Source: JAGXLC01 sp964461045 (GTDB lineage Bacteria; Bacteroidota; Bacteroidia; Bacteroidales; UBA12077). Taken from it: 8,867 nt of DNA. Location of the stretch: NCBI GenBank assembly GCA_964461045.1, contig CAYWSJ010000112.1:1-8867 (forward strand). The letters are read 5' to 3'. Positions 1 through 5,786 of this stretch are shown one piece after another; position 1 is the first letter of the stretch, and each line of letters begins with the position of its first letter. Under the pieces are notes generated by a model. That model worked only from the letters and a program-made list of their open reading frames with translations. It was not told the DNA's origin and did no database searches. Both the position numbers and the translations under genes were made by a program.

Positions 1-986
1 AGCATTCGGCGGGAATAGAGTTTATTGAATAATTCCCGGGCAACTGAGATCAAATTATGGTCAAAAGAAGTGTATGGAATTCGTTTTTGAAGAGTGTGTG
101 TATCATAATTGGCATACCGGATTTTAACAGTGATGCATCCGGTAAGTTTGTTTTGTGCCCGTAATTTGAAGGCGAGCTTTTCAACCATAGAGGTCAATGC
201 AGCATTGAGCAGGTGCATGTTGCAGGTATCTGCGTCAAAAGTACGTTCCATGCTCATGGATTTTTGCTGGGTATAGGGCTTTACAGGAGCAGTATCAATC
301 CCGTTTGCTTTTTTCCATAGCTCTAACCCGTTTTTTCCAAGTACAGCTTGTAAATAGTCCGAAGGAATCAGACTCAGGGAACGAATCGTACCTACTCCCA
401 TAGAACTCAATAATTGATATGTTTTGTTACCCACCATAGGGATCTTACGGATAGATAATGGATAAAGAAAAGGCTTTATGCGTTCCCGGGGGACATGAAT
501 TTCTCCGTTGGGTTTTGCTTCTCCCGTAGCAATTTTCGAAACAGTTTTGTTTTCCGATAACCCGAATGAAATAGGAAGCCCCGTGTGAGAAATAATTGTT
601 TCCCTTAATTCCTTTGCCCATTTCAGAGAGCCAAAGAAACGTTCCATGCCGGTTAAATCAATGTAGTGTTCATCTATGGATGCTTTTTCATAAAGAGGGG
701 CTCTTTCATTTATAATTTCAGTTATTGTGTTGGAATAACGACTGTAAAGATCCATATCTCCGCGAATAACAATGGCATCGTTGCAGAGCTGCTTTGCCAA
801 ACGCATAGGCATTGCAGAATGAACCCCGTATTTTCGTGCCTCATAACTGCAGCTTGCAACAACACCACGATCAGATAATCCTCCTATTATGACCGGTTTC
901 TCTTTTAACCGGCTATTCTGCAGACGCTCTACCGATACAAAGAAAGAGTCCATATCCAGGTGCACAATGTTTCTCTCATTTGCCAT
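1..986 (-). CDS. dinB: Y-family DNA polymerase (DNA polymerase IV / DinB type), C-terminus cut by window edge
   Basis: Translesion DNA polymerase that copies past damaged template bases at low fidelity. Translation from the ATG at 986-984 gives 328 residues with no stop before the window edge. The N-terminal palm motif is HLDMDSFFVSVE (residues 9-20) with metal-binding Asp11 and Asp13; Phe16 sits at the steric-gate position that excludes ribonucleotides. The second catalytic motif is SIDEHYIDLTG (103-113) with Asp105 and Glu106. SFGLSENKTVSKIAT and KPNGEIHVP follow, then a helix-hairpin-helix-like stretch (IRKIPMVGNKT, near 180-190). The start of the little-finger domain is present (KSMSMERTF). 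Family members are usually about 350-430 residues, so the missing part would include any C-terminal clamp-binding peptide. It is divergent from a LexA-like repressor gene, which suggests damage-inducible control. His107 after SIDE is less usual than the Ala or Phe I expect there. Assignment to the Y family is firm; DinB versus another Y-family subgroup is less certain. Confidence 0.93.
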   Translation of the reverse strand, partial: MANERNIVHLDMDSFFVSVERLQNSRLKEKPVIIGGLSDRGVVASCSYEARKYGVHSAMPMRLAKQLCNDAIVIRGDMDLYSRYSNTITEIINERAPLYEKASIDEHYIDLTGMERFFGSLKWAKELRETIISHTGLPISFGLSENKTVSKIATGEAKPNGEIHVPRERIKPFLYPLSIRKIPMVGNKTYQLLSSMGVGTIRSLSLIPSDYLQAVLGKNGLELWKKANGIDTAPVKPYTQQKSMSMERTFDADTCNMHLLNAALTSMVEKLAFKLRAQNKLTGCITVKIRYANYDTHTLQKRIPYTSFDHNLISVARELFNKLYSRRM

Positions 987-1003
987 TTTTTACTCTGAAA
1001 TTT

Positions 1004-1032
1004 TTGATTTTGAAAAAAATACCTTAAATTTG
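1004..1032 (+). promoter_or_regulatory. Bacteroidetes-type promoter for the LexA-like repressor gene
   Basis: A -33 TTG at 1004-1006 is followed after 18 bp by TAAATTTG at 1025-1032, a full match to the Bacteroidetes -7 consensus TAnnTTTG. Transcription would begin near 1038-1040, giving a leader of about 90 nt before the ATG at 1131. No comparably good -33/-7 pair was found for dinB on the opposite strand; the nearest is a one-mismatch -7 (TAAAATTG on the minus strand, 1076-1069) with no -33. Call based on consensus matching only. Confidence 0.6.
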
Positions 1033-1049
1033 ATTATAATTTAATCAAA
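1029..1049. promoter_or_regulatory. Candidate operator: 8-5-8 inverted repeat in the dinB/repressor gap
   Basis: TTTGATTA (1029-1036) and TAATCAAA (1042-1049) are perfect inverted copies separated by TAATT. The left arm overlaps the TTTG of the repressor gene's -7 element and the palindrome covers its predicted transcription start, the classical place for a repressor dimer. The obvious ligand is the adjacent HTH-S24 protein, repressing itself and perhaps dinB. Binding is inferred. AT-rich DNA gives short palindromes by chance, but 16 paired positions with no mismatch is more than expected. Confidence 0.5.
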
Positions 1050-1063
1050 ATACAGATTATAAT
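1032..1063. repeat. Direct repeat GATTATAAT, two copies at 23-bp spacing
   Basis: GATTATAAT occurs at 1032-1040, inside the palindrome, and again at 1055-1063. The spacing of 23 bp is close to two helical turns, so the second copy could be an extra half-site on roughly the same DNA face. It may equally be an AT-rich coincidence. Confidence 0.35.
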
Positions 1064-1130
1064 ATAGTCAATTTTATATTTAAAGGCAAAATATTTTAAA
1101 GAAGAAACCAGACGATAACAATCATAACTT

Positions 1131-1931
1131 ATGAATCAGAATTTTAGCGGAAATATTAAGTTGCTTCGCAAACGCCGGCGAAAAACACAGGATGATGTTT
1201 CTCAGGCACTGAATATGAAGCGCTCTACATTGAGTGGTTATGAGAATAATGTGGGTCAGCCTGGCGTGGATTCACTTGTTGCTATTTCGGAATACTATGG
1301 CGTTACGATAGATACACTGGTAAAAGTGGATCTTTCTTCTTTAAGTGAAAGTCAGTTGTCACAATTGGAGAGAGGATATGATGTTTATATCAAAGGAAGC
1401 AACCTGAGAGTTTTAGCAACAACCGTAGATAACGACGATAATGAGAATATTGAGTTGGTTCCGGAAAAGGCTAAGGCTGGTTATCAACGGGGCTTTGCCG
1501 ATCCTGATTTTATTAGCGAACTTCCTGTTTTTCAGCTACCTTTCTTGTCGAAGGAAAAGAAATACCGGACTTTTCAGATTAATGGCGATTCAATGCTGCC
1601 TGTTCCTGACGGATCATGGGTGACCGGAGAATTTGTGCAGGACTGGTTTCATATTAAGGATGGAGAAGCCTGCATCATTTTGACTCTGAACGAAGGAATT
1701 GTCTTTAAAATTGTGGAAAATCACCTGGAGAGATCTGGAAAGTTAATTGTTCATTCACTGAATCCTATTTATAAGCCTTATGAAATATCTGTGAAGGAAA
1801 TTAAGGAGTTATGGAAATTTTCTCATTACATTAGTCAGGAAATGCCTGATCCGGAAATTAATAACGAAACCGTTTTGCAAAAGTTAAAGAAATTACAGAA
1901 TGAAGTAGCTGATATCCGAAAGAAAATGTAG
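1131..1931 (+). CDS. LexA-like transcriptional repressor: XRE-type HTH plus S24 self-cleaving peptidase
   Basis: Cytoplasmic DNA-binding repressor of 266 residues. Residues 8-65 form an XRE/HTH_3 domain (IKLLRKRRRKTQDDVSQAL, then RSTLSGYENN as recognition region). Residues about 130-230 are an S24 peptidase fold: NGDSMLPVPDG carries the nucleophile Ser154 and GIVFKIVE the general-base Lys193. An Ala116-Gly117 pair (KAKAGYQRG) lies 38 residues before Ser154. E. coli LexA has Ala84-Gly85, Ser119 and Lys156, so order and spacing match a cleavable SOS-type repressor. By family knowledge, RecA filaments on damaged DNA would stimulate self-cleavage and release the repressor. It is not canonical LexA: the DNA-binding domain is XRE-type, as in phage repressors, rather than the LexA winged helix. 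An extra C-terminal segment (241-266) has coiled-coil-like heptads. The divergent Y-family polymerase is the likely target. Start: the ATG at 1131 lies directly before the HTH; no clear ribosome binding site is visible. Confidence 0.88.
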   Translation: MNQNFSGNIKLLRKRRRKTQDDVSQALNMKRSTLSGYENNVGQPGVDSLVAISEYYGVTIDTLVKVDLSSLSESQLSQLERGYDVYIKGSNLRVLATTVDNDDNENIELVPEKAKAGYQRGFADPDFISELPVFQLPFLSKEKKYRTFQINGDSMLPVPDGSWVTGEFVQDWFHIKDGEACIILTLNEGIVFKIVENHLERSGKLIVHSLNPIYKPYEISVKEIKELWKFSHYISQEMPDPEINNETVLQKLKKLQNEVADIRKKM

Positions 1932-1942
1932 GAAATTTCTTC

Positions 1943-1972
1943 ATGAGCCGGGAAAATAATAATACCGGTCAT
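1943..1972. terminator. Weak bidirectional hairpin between convergent genes
   Basis: ATGA-G-CCGG (1943-1951) can pair with CCGGTCAT (1965-1972), giving an 8-bp stem with one bulged G and a 13-nt A/T loop. It lies in the 40-bp gap between the convergent repressor and TPR-like genes, where a shared terminator is expected. No U-tract follows on either strand, so intrinsic termination is doubtful. Confidence 0.3.
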
Positions 1973-3537
1973 CAGTGTGGGTGCGTCTGCTCTTTTTCTT
2001 TTCTGGCCTTTTCCTGAATAATTTCCTGTACAGGACGGTTCTGAATTTTACTCTCAAGCCAGGAGATCATATCAAGGTATAAAAAAGCTCTTTTTTCAAA
2101 AGGACTGTCTTCAAGATTCAGGAATTTTTCGTGCAGTTTGATAAATTCATCCTTTAAATCTTTTTCCTCCATATCGCTTAATTTTCGAATAAAACTAAGT
2201 ATGTACTGTTGAACTTGTTGTAAATTATCCATTTTGAAAAGAAAACGATAAGTAGATTTTATCTGGTATTCAATAAGTTCATTGTTGCCCAGTTCATAAT
2301 GGCTAACAAGATTAAGAAGTCTTGAAAAGCAATGAATATCTTCTCTAAGGCCTGTATCTTTGTAGTTTAAGATAAAGTTTAAATACCGGATGGCATTGCG
2401 GTAATCTCCACTGCCAAAATAAAGGCTTGCAATTTTATAATAGAAAACAAGAATTCGGTGGTTGTCAAGGTGTCGCTTGTTTTTTTGTATAAATTCATTG
2501 ATTTCAGGAATTAGTTTCACCCCATTGCTGAACGTTCCCTCCAGAAAATGGTAATTGATCAGGTGAGTGTATTTGAAGAGATTATAAAGCAACAGGTTGT
2601 TATCATTTATGGGAATATCTTCTTTCTCCGGGATATTGATCAAATTATCCAGCTCCTCTTTGAATTTTTTGTGGTACCTTGTCATGTGAAGAGATACAAG
2701 AAGGTTATTCATTCCTTTAAAATAGAGATCTGTCTGGTTCTTTATCATTTCTTTGTTTTCACGATAAAGGTCAACCCATTTTTGCGAATACTTGTAACAC
2801 ATCACAAAATCTTGTATGATATGATAATACCATACATACGCCTGGTAGATATACAGCCGCTCGTAAAAAGAGCACTCATTAATGTTAGGGGGTGGTTGAA
2901 ACTGCGAAGAGAAGAACTGGCTAACCATCAGCATATCCTTCTTATTTCTCACCGATCCTACTTTTAAATAGAGGCCATACAGCTTTAATGCCAGGTTAGA
3001 ATAATTTTTTGCTGTATCAATCTGTTGACCCAGTTCATTTGCTTCAAGTGTCAATTCTTCGGCCCGGTTTTCGATGCTTCGTGTGATGTATTGGAGTTCT
3101 ATAAGTTTTTCGAACTCAATTATCTCATAATGCAATATGGGTTTCTGGTTTTTTAAAGCGCTGTTTTTTGACTTCTCAAGTATTTTAAGGGACTGCTTGT
3201 ACAGTCCTTTGTTGTACAGTACTTTTGCATAATCTATCCATTCTCTTATATTGATTTCTGTGTCAAGGTTGGCATTTTGCAACCGCAGGCTTTTTAATAA
3301 TTGTTTGTAGAGGTGGGCTTTTAAATTCGATAGCTGCTGTGGTTTTATGTTTTTTGCTTTTTTAAGTATTTCATTCTCATCGTAAACCTCTTGTTTGTCA
3401 ATAATATCGAAAAGATGTAAAAATTTTGTTTCATCACCGGTTTTTGTGCGATTTGCATAAAGACGAAAATTGCGTTTTTCCGCTTTAGAAAGTGATTTTA
3501 TTAACTGAAACAGGTGTTCGGTTTGTTGTTTGGGCAT
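1972..3537 (-). CDS. Uncharacterised helical TPR-like protein
   Basis: I do not recognise a named function. From the ATG at 3537 it encodes 521 residues, predicted cytoplasmic: no signal peptide and no membrane span. The N-terminus (HLFQLIKSLSKAEKRNFRLYA, residues 8 to about 27) is a basic amphipathic helix that looks like the conserved start of the family. The rest is almost entirely helical, with TPR-like helix pairs near residues 102-122 (DYAKVLYNKGLYKQSLKILE), 233-259 (aromatic-rich, ending KWVDLY) and 365-390 (YYKIASLYFGSGDYRNAIRY). TPR arrays normally bind peptides or partner proteins, so a scaffold or regulatory role is a guess. The frame stays open 19 codons upstream to an ATG at 3594, but that extension (hydrophobic, Cys- and Trp-containing) does not resemble the rest of the N-terminus, so 3537 is preferred. 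It is convergent with the LexA-like gene and stands alone, with a -7 element about 85 bp upstream. Confidence 0.8.
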   Translation of the reverse strand: MPKQQTEHLFQLIKSLSKAEKRNFRLYANRTKTGDETKFLHLFDIIDKQEVYDENEILKKAKNIKPQQLSNLKAHLYKQLLKSLRLQNANLDTEINIREWIDYAKVLYNKGLYKQSLKILEKSKNSALKNQKPILHYEIIEFEKLIELQYITRSIENRAEELTLEANELGQQIDTAKNYSNLALKLYGLYLKVGSVRNKKDMLMVSQFFSSQFQPPPNINECSFYERLYIYQAYVWYYHIIQDFVMCYKYSQKWVDLYRENKEMIKNQTDLYFKGMNNLLVSLHMTRYHKKFKEELDNLINIPEKEDIPINDNNLLLYNLFKYTHLINYHFLEGTFSNGVKLIPEINEFIQKNKRHLDNHRILVFYYKIASLYFGSGDYRNAIRYLNFILNYKDTGLREDIHCFSRLLNLVSHYELGNNELIEYQIKSTYRFLFKMDNLQQVQQYILSFIRKLSDMEEKDLKDEFIKLHEKFLNLEDSPFEKRAFLYLDMISWLESKIQNRPVQEIIQEKARKEKEQTHPH

Positions 3538-3620
3538 AATAATAGTTTCACAGTAATTCTTAAACCATATATTTAAAATGAAACAGTCTTTCAATTTACA
3601 AAATAATACTTTTTATCGTT

Positions 3621-3628
3621 CAAATATA
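3621..3628 (-). promoter_or_regulatory. -7 element for the TPR-like gene
   Basis: Read on the minus strand, 3628-3621 is TATATTTG, a full match to TAnnTTTG. Transcription would begin near 3614, giving a leader of about 77 nt to the ATG at 3537 or about 20 nt to 3594. No TTG lies at the right distance upstream, so only half of the promoter is supported. Confidence 0.35.
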
Positions 3629-3725
3629 AAATATTCATGCACCCATTTCTCTGATCTGGTCAGAATTAATCTTTTTTATATTTTCTTTAAAATCGTAATT
3701 AAGAGGTCTCTTGTTTTTGTTTTTA

Positions 3726-3742
3726 TCATTGATGATCAATGA
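3726..3742. promoter_or_regulatory. 17-bp palindrome, possible operator
   Basis: TCATTGAT and ATCAATGA are perfect inverted copies around a single central G (3734). It lies about 70 bp upstream of the -33 element of the small acidic gene and about 100 bp upstream of the -7 of the TPR-like gene, so it could serve either promoter. No T-tract follows, so it is not a terminator. The binding protein is unknown. Confidence 0.4.
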
Positions 3743-3756
3743 ATTTAAATATTCTG

Positions 3757-3786
3757 AATTGCTTTTGGAAATCGTAATTGCTTTTG
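3757..3786. repeat. Tandem 11-bp direct repeat AATTGCTTTTG, 19-bp period
   Basis: AATTGCTTTTG occurs at 3757-3767 and exactly again at 3776-3786, 12 bp upstream of the -33 TTG at 3798. A paired direct repeat just upstream of -33 is a typical activator or response-regulator arrangement. AAATCGTAATT, overlapping the second copy at 3769-3779, also appears at 3690-3700. A protein-binding role is inferred from position only. Confidence 0.4.
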
Positions 3787-3797
3787 ATTTTGATTTT

Positions 3798-3825
3798 TTG
3801 AGACATTGTTTTCAGCATATTTTTG
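3798..3825 (+). promoter_or_regulatory. Bacteroidetes-type promoter for the small acidic gene
   Basis: TTG at 3798-3800, 17 bp spacer, then TATTTTTG at 3818-3825, a full match to TTG-N17-23-TAnnTTTG. Transcription would begin near 3831-3833, only about 10 nt before the ATG at 3842, so the message would be nearly leaderless if that start is used. Confidence 0.6.
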
Positions 3826-3841
3826 AAGCCGAATAAAAATT

Positions 3842-4135
3842 ATGCCTATGCCATTTAAAACAAACCGAGAAAAGCGGATAGAGAGAAATTTTATATTAAC
3901 AGAATCTTTAAATTTTATTCAAAATCGACTGATTATGGAAAGTTTATTCCTGCCAGATTTGTTTAATGAAGAAAAAGAAAAGGAGATGTTGGATATTGAA
4001 ACGGGTGATACTTTTCATCTTAACGGTCATAATTCTTTTGACATGGACCGGTTTCCTTTTTCTGAGGTAGAATTGACAGATAATTCTTCTGAAAAGAGTG
4101 AAGAGACTCCCTCTTTTCTGGGGATAGAATTATAG
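3842..4135 (+). CDS. Small acidic hypothetical protein (97 residues)
   Basis: Not recognised. The N-terminal third is basic (KTNREKRIERNF), the middle is helical with a hydrophobic patch (NRLIMESLFLPDLFNEE), and the rest is strongly acidic and Ser/Glu-rich, ending in SFLGIEL. There is no signal peptide, membrane segment or cysteine. Three things support a real gene: no better frame overlaps it, a canonical promoter lies immediately upstream, and 97 codons without a stop is long for such AT-rich DNA. The first ATG is almost on the predicted transcription start; Met3 (3848) and Met32 (3935) are alternatives. Its neighbours do not suggest a job. A charged protein of this kind could be an adaptor or regulator, but that is a guess. 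Confidence 0.55.
   Translation: MPMPFKTNREKRIERNFILTESLNFIQNRLIMESLFLPDLFNEEKEKEMLDIETGDTFHLNGHNSFDMDRFPFSEVELTDNSSEKSEETPSFLGIEL
4091..4118 (+). other. Perfect 8-bp inverted repeat at the end of the small acidic gene
   Basis: GAAAAGAG (4091-4098) and CTCTTTTC (4111-4118) pair perfectly around a 12-nt loop, inside the last 15 codons of the small acidic gene. A T-rich stretch starts at 4140, more than 20 nt later, too far for a standard intrinsic terminator. It could stabilise the 3' end of the mRNA, or be chance in purine/pyrimidine-rich coding sequence. Confidence 0.3.
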
Positions 4136-4163
4136 CATTGTTTTTCTTATTTCTATAATAAAT

Positions 4164-4844
4164 TTATTTCTTTGGTTTCCCTTCACAGATGATTACAATC
4201 TCCCCTTTTACTTTTTTTGATTCATAATAACCAGCAAGTTCTGTAAGTGTTCCTCTTACATTTTCTTCATGAATTTTGGTTAGCTCTCTTGAAACCGCTG
4301 CATTCCTTTCTGGATGAAGATGTTCGGCTAATTGTCTAAGCGTTTTTACCAATCGATAGGGAGATTCATATAAAACAATAGTTCTTTCTTCTTCGGCAAG
4401 CTTTTCTAATCTTTTGTTTCGTCCCTTTTTGTGGGGAAGAAAGCCTTCAAATACAAATTTATCAGAAGGTAAGCCTGAATTGCTTAATGCAGGAAGAAAA
4501 GCAGTTGCGCCCGGGAGGGTTTCAACAGGAATATTGTTTTTTAAGCATTCTCTGACAAGCAAAAATCCGGGATCTGATATTCCCGGCATTCCGGCATCGG
4601 TTATGACAGCTGCATTCAGGTTTTTTGTTAATAATTCCATGGTTATAGAGGGAACTTTTTTATGTTCATTGTGTTGGTGGTAAGATTCTATTTTGTTTTC
4701 TATTTGATAGTGATCAAGCAGATTCTTTGAAGTACGAGTGTCTTCAGCCAGAATAAAATCAACTTCTTTTAAAACACGAACTGCTCTGTAGGTAATATCT
4801 TCCAGATTCCCGATAGGGGTGGGTATAATATAAAGTTTGGCCAT
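4164..4844 (-). CDS. rsmI: 16S rRNA (cytidine(1402)-2'-O)-methyltransferase
   Basis: Uses S-adenosylmethionine to methylate the 2'-OH of C1402 in 16S rRNA, at the decoding centre of the small ribosomal subunit. The 226 residues carry the family's motifs in order: PTPIGNLEDIT (8-18), AEDTR (33-37), DAGMPGISDPG (83-93), PGATA (111-115), GFLP (134-137), ESPYR (160-164), SRELTKIHEE (185-194) and GEIVII (214-219). This is the tetrapyrrole-methylase fold. E. coli RsmI is longer (about 286 residues); this one ends after the core fold, and I do not read it as truncated. The start is set by MAKLYIIPTPIGN, with no room for an upstream extension. It begins 8 nt after the stop of the linker protein gene and is probably co-transcribed from that gene's promoter. 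Confidence 0.97.
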   Translation of the reverse strand: MAKLYIIPTPIGNLEDITYRAVRVLKEVDFILAEDTRTSKNLLDHYQIENKIESYHQHNEHKKVPSITMELLTKNLNAAVITDAGMPGISDPGFLLVRECLKNNIPVETLPGATAFLPALSNSGLPSDKFVFEGFLPHKKGRNKRLEKLAEEERTIVLYESPYRLVKTLRQLAEHLHPERNAAVSRELTKIHEENVRGTLTELAGYYESKKVKGEIVIICEGKPKK

Positions 4845-4852
4845 GTATTTAT

Positions 4853-5632
4853 TTATTTACCAGCGGTGAATTTTCTTTCTACCAATTCCATAAATTTTTG
4901 CACTTCAGGGTCTTCATGGTCCCACGCAAAACTCTCCTTAATATAATTTTTTGCCTCCTCAAAATTTGGCATTTCGTTAATAATTTGTATAGACTCGTGG
5001 TACTGTTGTTTGTCTCCATTAAACAATTCCCTGATGAACGAAAATTTGTCGTTCACTCCAATCGCTCTTGTAAGGTCATAGATTGGTTTTTTCTGCATTC
5101 TACTGGAAAGATCTGTTTTGGTTTGTTTTTTTGCCAGATCATCGTGCCTGAATGTCTTTGTGTTTTGATACTTATCTGCAACAATTCCCCCGTTTCCGGA
5201 ATTTTTGTTTTCAGACTTATCATTTTTCAATTCAGGTTTCTTATGGGTTTCGTTGCTTTCAGTTTTTTCATTTTCAATAATAAGGGGAGGGCTTTTTTGT
5301 TCATCTTCTTTCTTTTCTTTTGAGTATAATTCTTCTTTACCCTCGGTTTCATTTTCTTTTTCCTGTTTTTTTTCGGGGGCTTCCTGCAGGTGCGTATTCT
5401 TTTCTTCCTGTGTTTTTTCTTCTTTAGTTATTTCTTTTGTTTTGTTAGTCTTTGAAGTATCAAATTCAGTGCTGTCTATTTTAAGAAAATCTTCGTAAAT
5501 ATTTCTTATTTTGTCTAGTAGCCGGTGTATATCAATTTTATGCAGTTCAGGAGATTCCTGCATAGATCTCGTGCCTTGTTCAACCTCCTGCAACTCTTTA
5601 ATAATTGATTCTAATCTTTGGTTAAAATCCAT
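4853..5632 (-). CDS. Uncharacterised protein with Lys/Glu-rich linker and conserved-looking C-terminal domain
   Basis: Function not recognised. The 259 residues form three parts. Residues 1-52 are a helical N-terminus (IIKELQEVEQG, HRLLDKIRNIYEDFLKI). Residues about 55-172 are an extremely hydrophilic, disordered segment dominated by Lys, Glu, Asn, Thr and Ser. Residues about 173-256 are a compact, probably helical domain (DLTRAIGVNDKFSFIRELFNGD, then FEEAKNYIKESF, AWDHEDPEVQKFMELVERKF). The last part resembles a C-terminal core I have seen in Bacteroidetes hypothetical proteins, but this is memory, not a search. There is no signal peptide or membrane span. It is first in a tight pair with rsmI (8-nt gap) and divergent from tdk (154-bp gap). 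The two ordered ends on a flexible tether suggest a protein that connects partners; a link to ribosome modification rests only on gene order. Confidence 0.8.
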   Translation of the reverse strand: MDFNQRLESIIKELQEVEQGTRSMQESPELHKIDIHRLLDKIRNIYEDFLKIDSTEFDTSKTNKTKEITKEEKTQEEKNTHLQEAPEKKQEKENETEGKEELYSKEKKEDEQKSPPLIIENEKTESNETHKKPELKNDKSENKNSGNGGIVADKYQNTKTFRHDDLAKKQTKTDLSSRMQKKPIYDLTRAIGVNDKFSFIRELFNGDKQQYHESIQIINEMPNFEEAKNYIKESFAWDHEDPEVQKFMELVERKFTAGK

Positions 5633-5657
5633 ATTTCTGATTTATTTATTAATTTTA

Positions 5658-5665
5658 CAAAAATA
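5658..5665 (-). promoter_or_regulatory. -7 element for the linker protein-rsmI operon
   Basis: Minus-strand reading of 5665-5658 is TATTTTTG, a full TAnnTTTG match, placed so that transcription would begin near 5651 with a leader of about 19 nt before the ATG at 5632. The expected -33 position has only TTA, not TTG. The remainder of the 154-bp divergent gap is AT-rich; no convincing tdk promoter was found (TTG at 5710-5712 lacks a good -7 partner). Confidence 0.45.
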
Positions 5666-5786
5666 ACGAATTAAGGGTGTGTAATAAAATATTTTTTAAA
5701 TAATCCTAATTGTTAGAAAGAAACAGATTTTAAACTGAGATATTTTGAAAATTATTACTTTCATGCCCTAAAAAATTGTAAGATAA

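Noticed and set aside
2548..2967. Long plus-strand open frame (139 codons) opposite the TPR-like gene
   Set aside because: It is entirely antisense to a convincing 521-residue gene, has no promoter of its own and its translation shows no domain. AT-rich coding DNA often leaves the opposite strand open.
3538..3594. Upstream start at 3594 for the TPR-like gene, adding 19 residues
   Set aside because: The extension does not resemble the basic helical N-terminus and is probably untranslated leader, though a -7 element at 3621-3628 would allow it.
3650..3664. TCTGA-N5-TCAGA hairpin followed by a T-rich stretch, as a possible terminator
   Set aside because: The stem has only 5 bp and no plus-strand gene lies upstream for it to terminate.
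3690..3779. Direct repeat AAATCGTAATT at 3690-3700 and 3769-3779
   Set aside because: Eleven bases 79 bp apart in AT-rich DNA, with no inverted arms or target-site features. Too weak for a mobile element or array; mentioned only beside the tandem repeat.
4846..4858. Tandem ATTT units at the rsmI/linker gene junction, as a possible phase-variable repeat
   Set aside because: Only about three units, too few for slippage-driven variation.
4898..5498. Two overlapping plus-strand open frames rich in Phe, Ser and Leu, resembling membrane segments
   Set aside because: They are the complement of the Lys/Glu-rich linker: AAA/GAA codons read backwards as TTT/TTC, so the hydrophobicity is an artefact.
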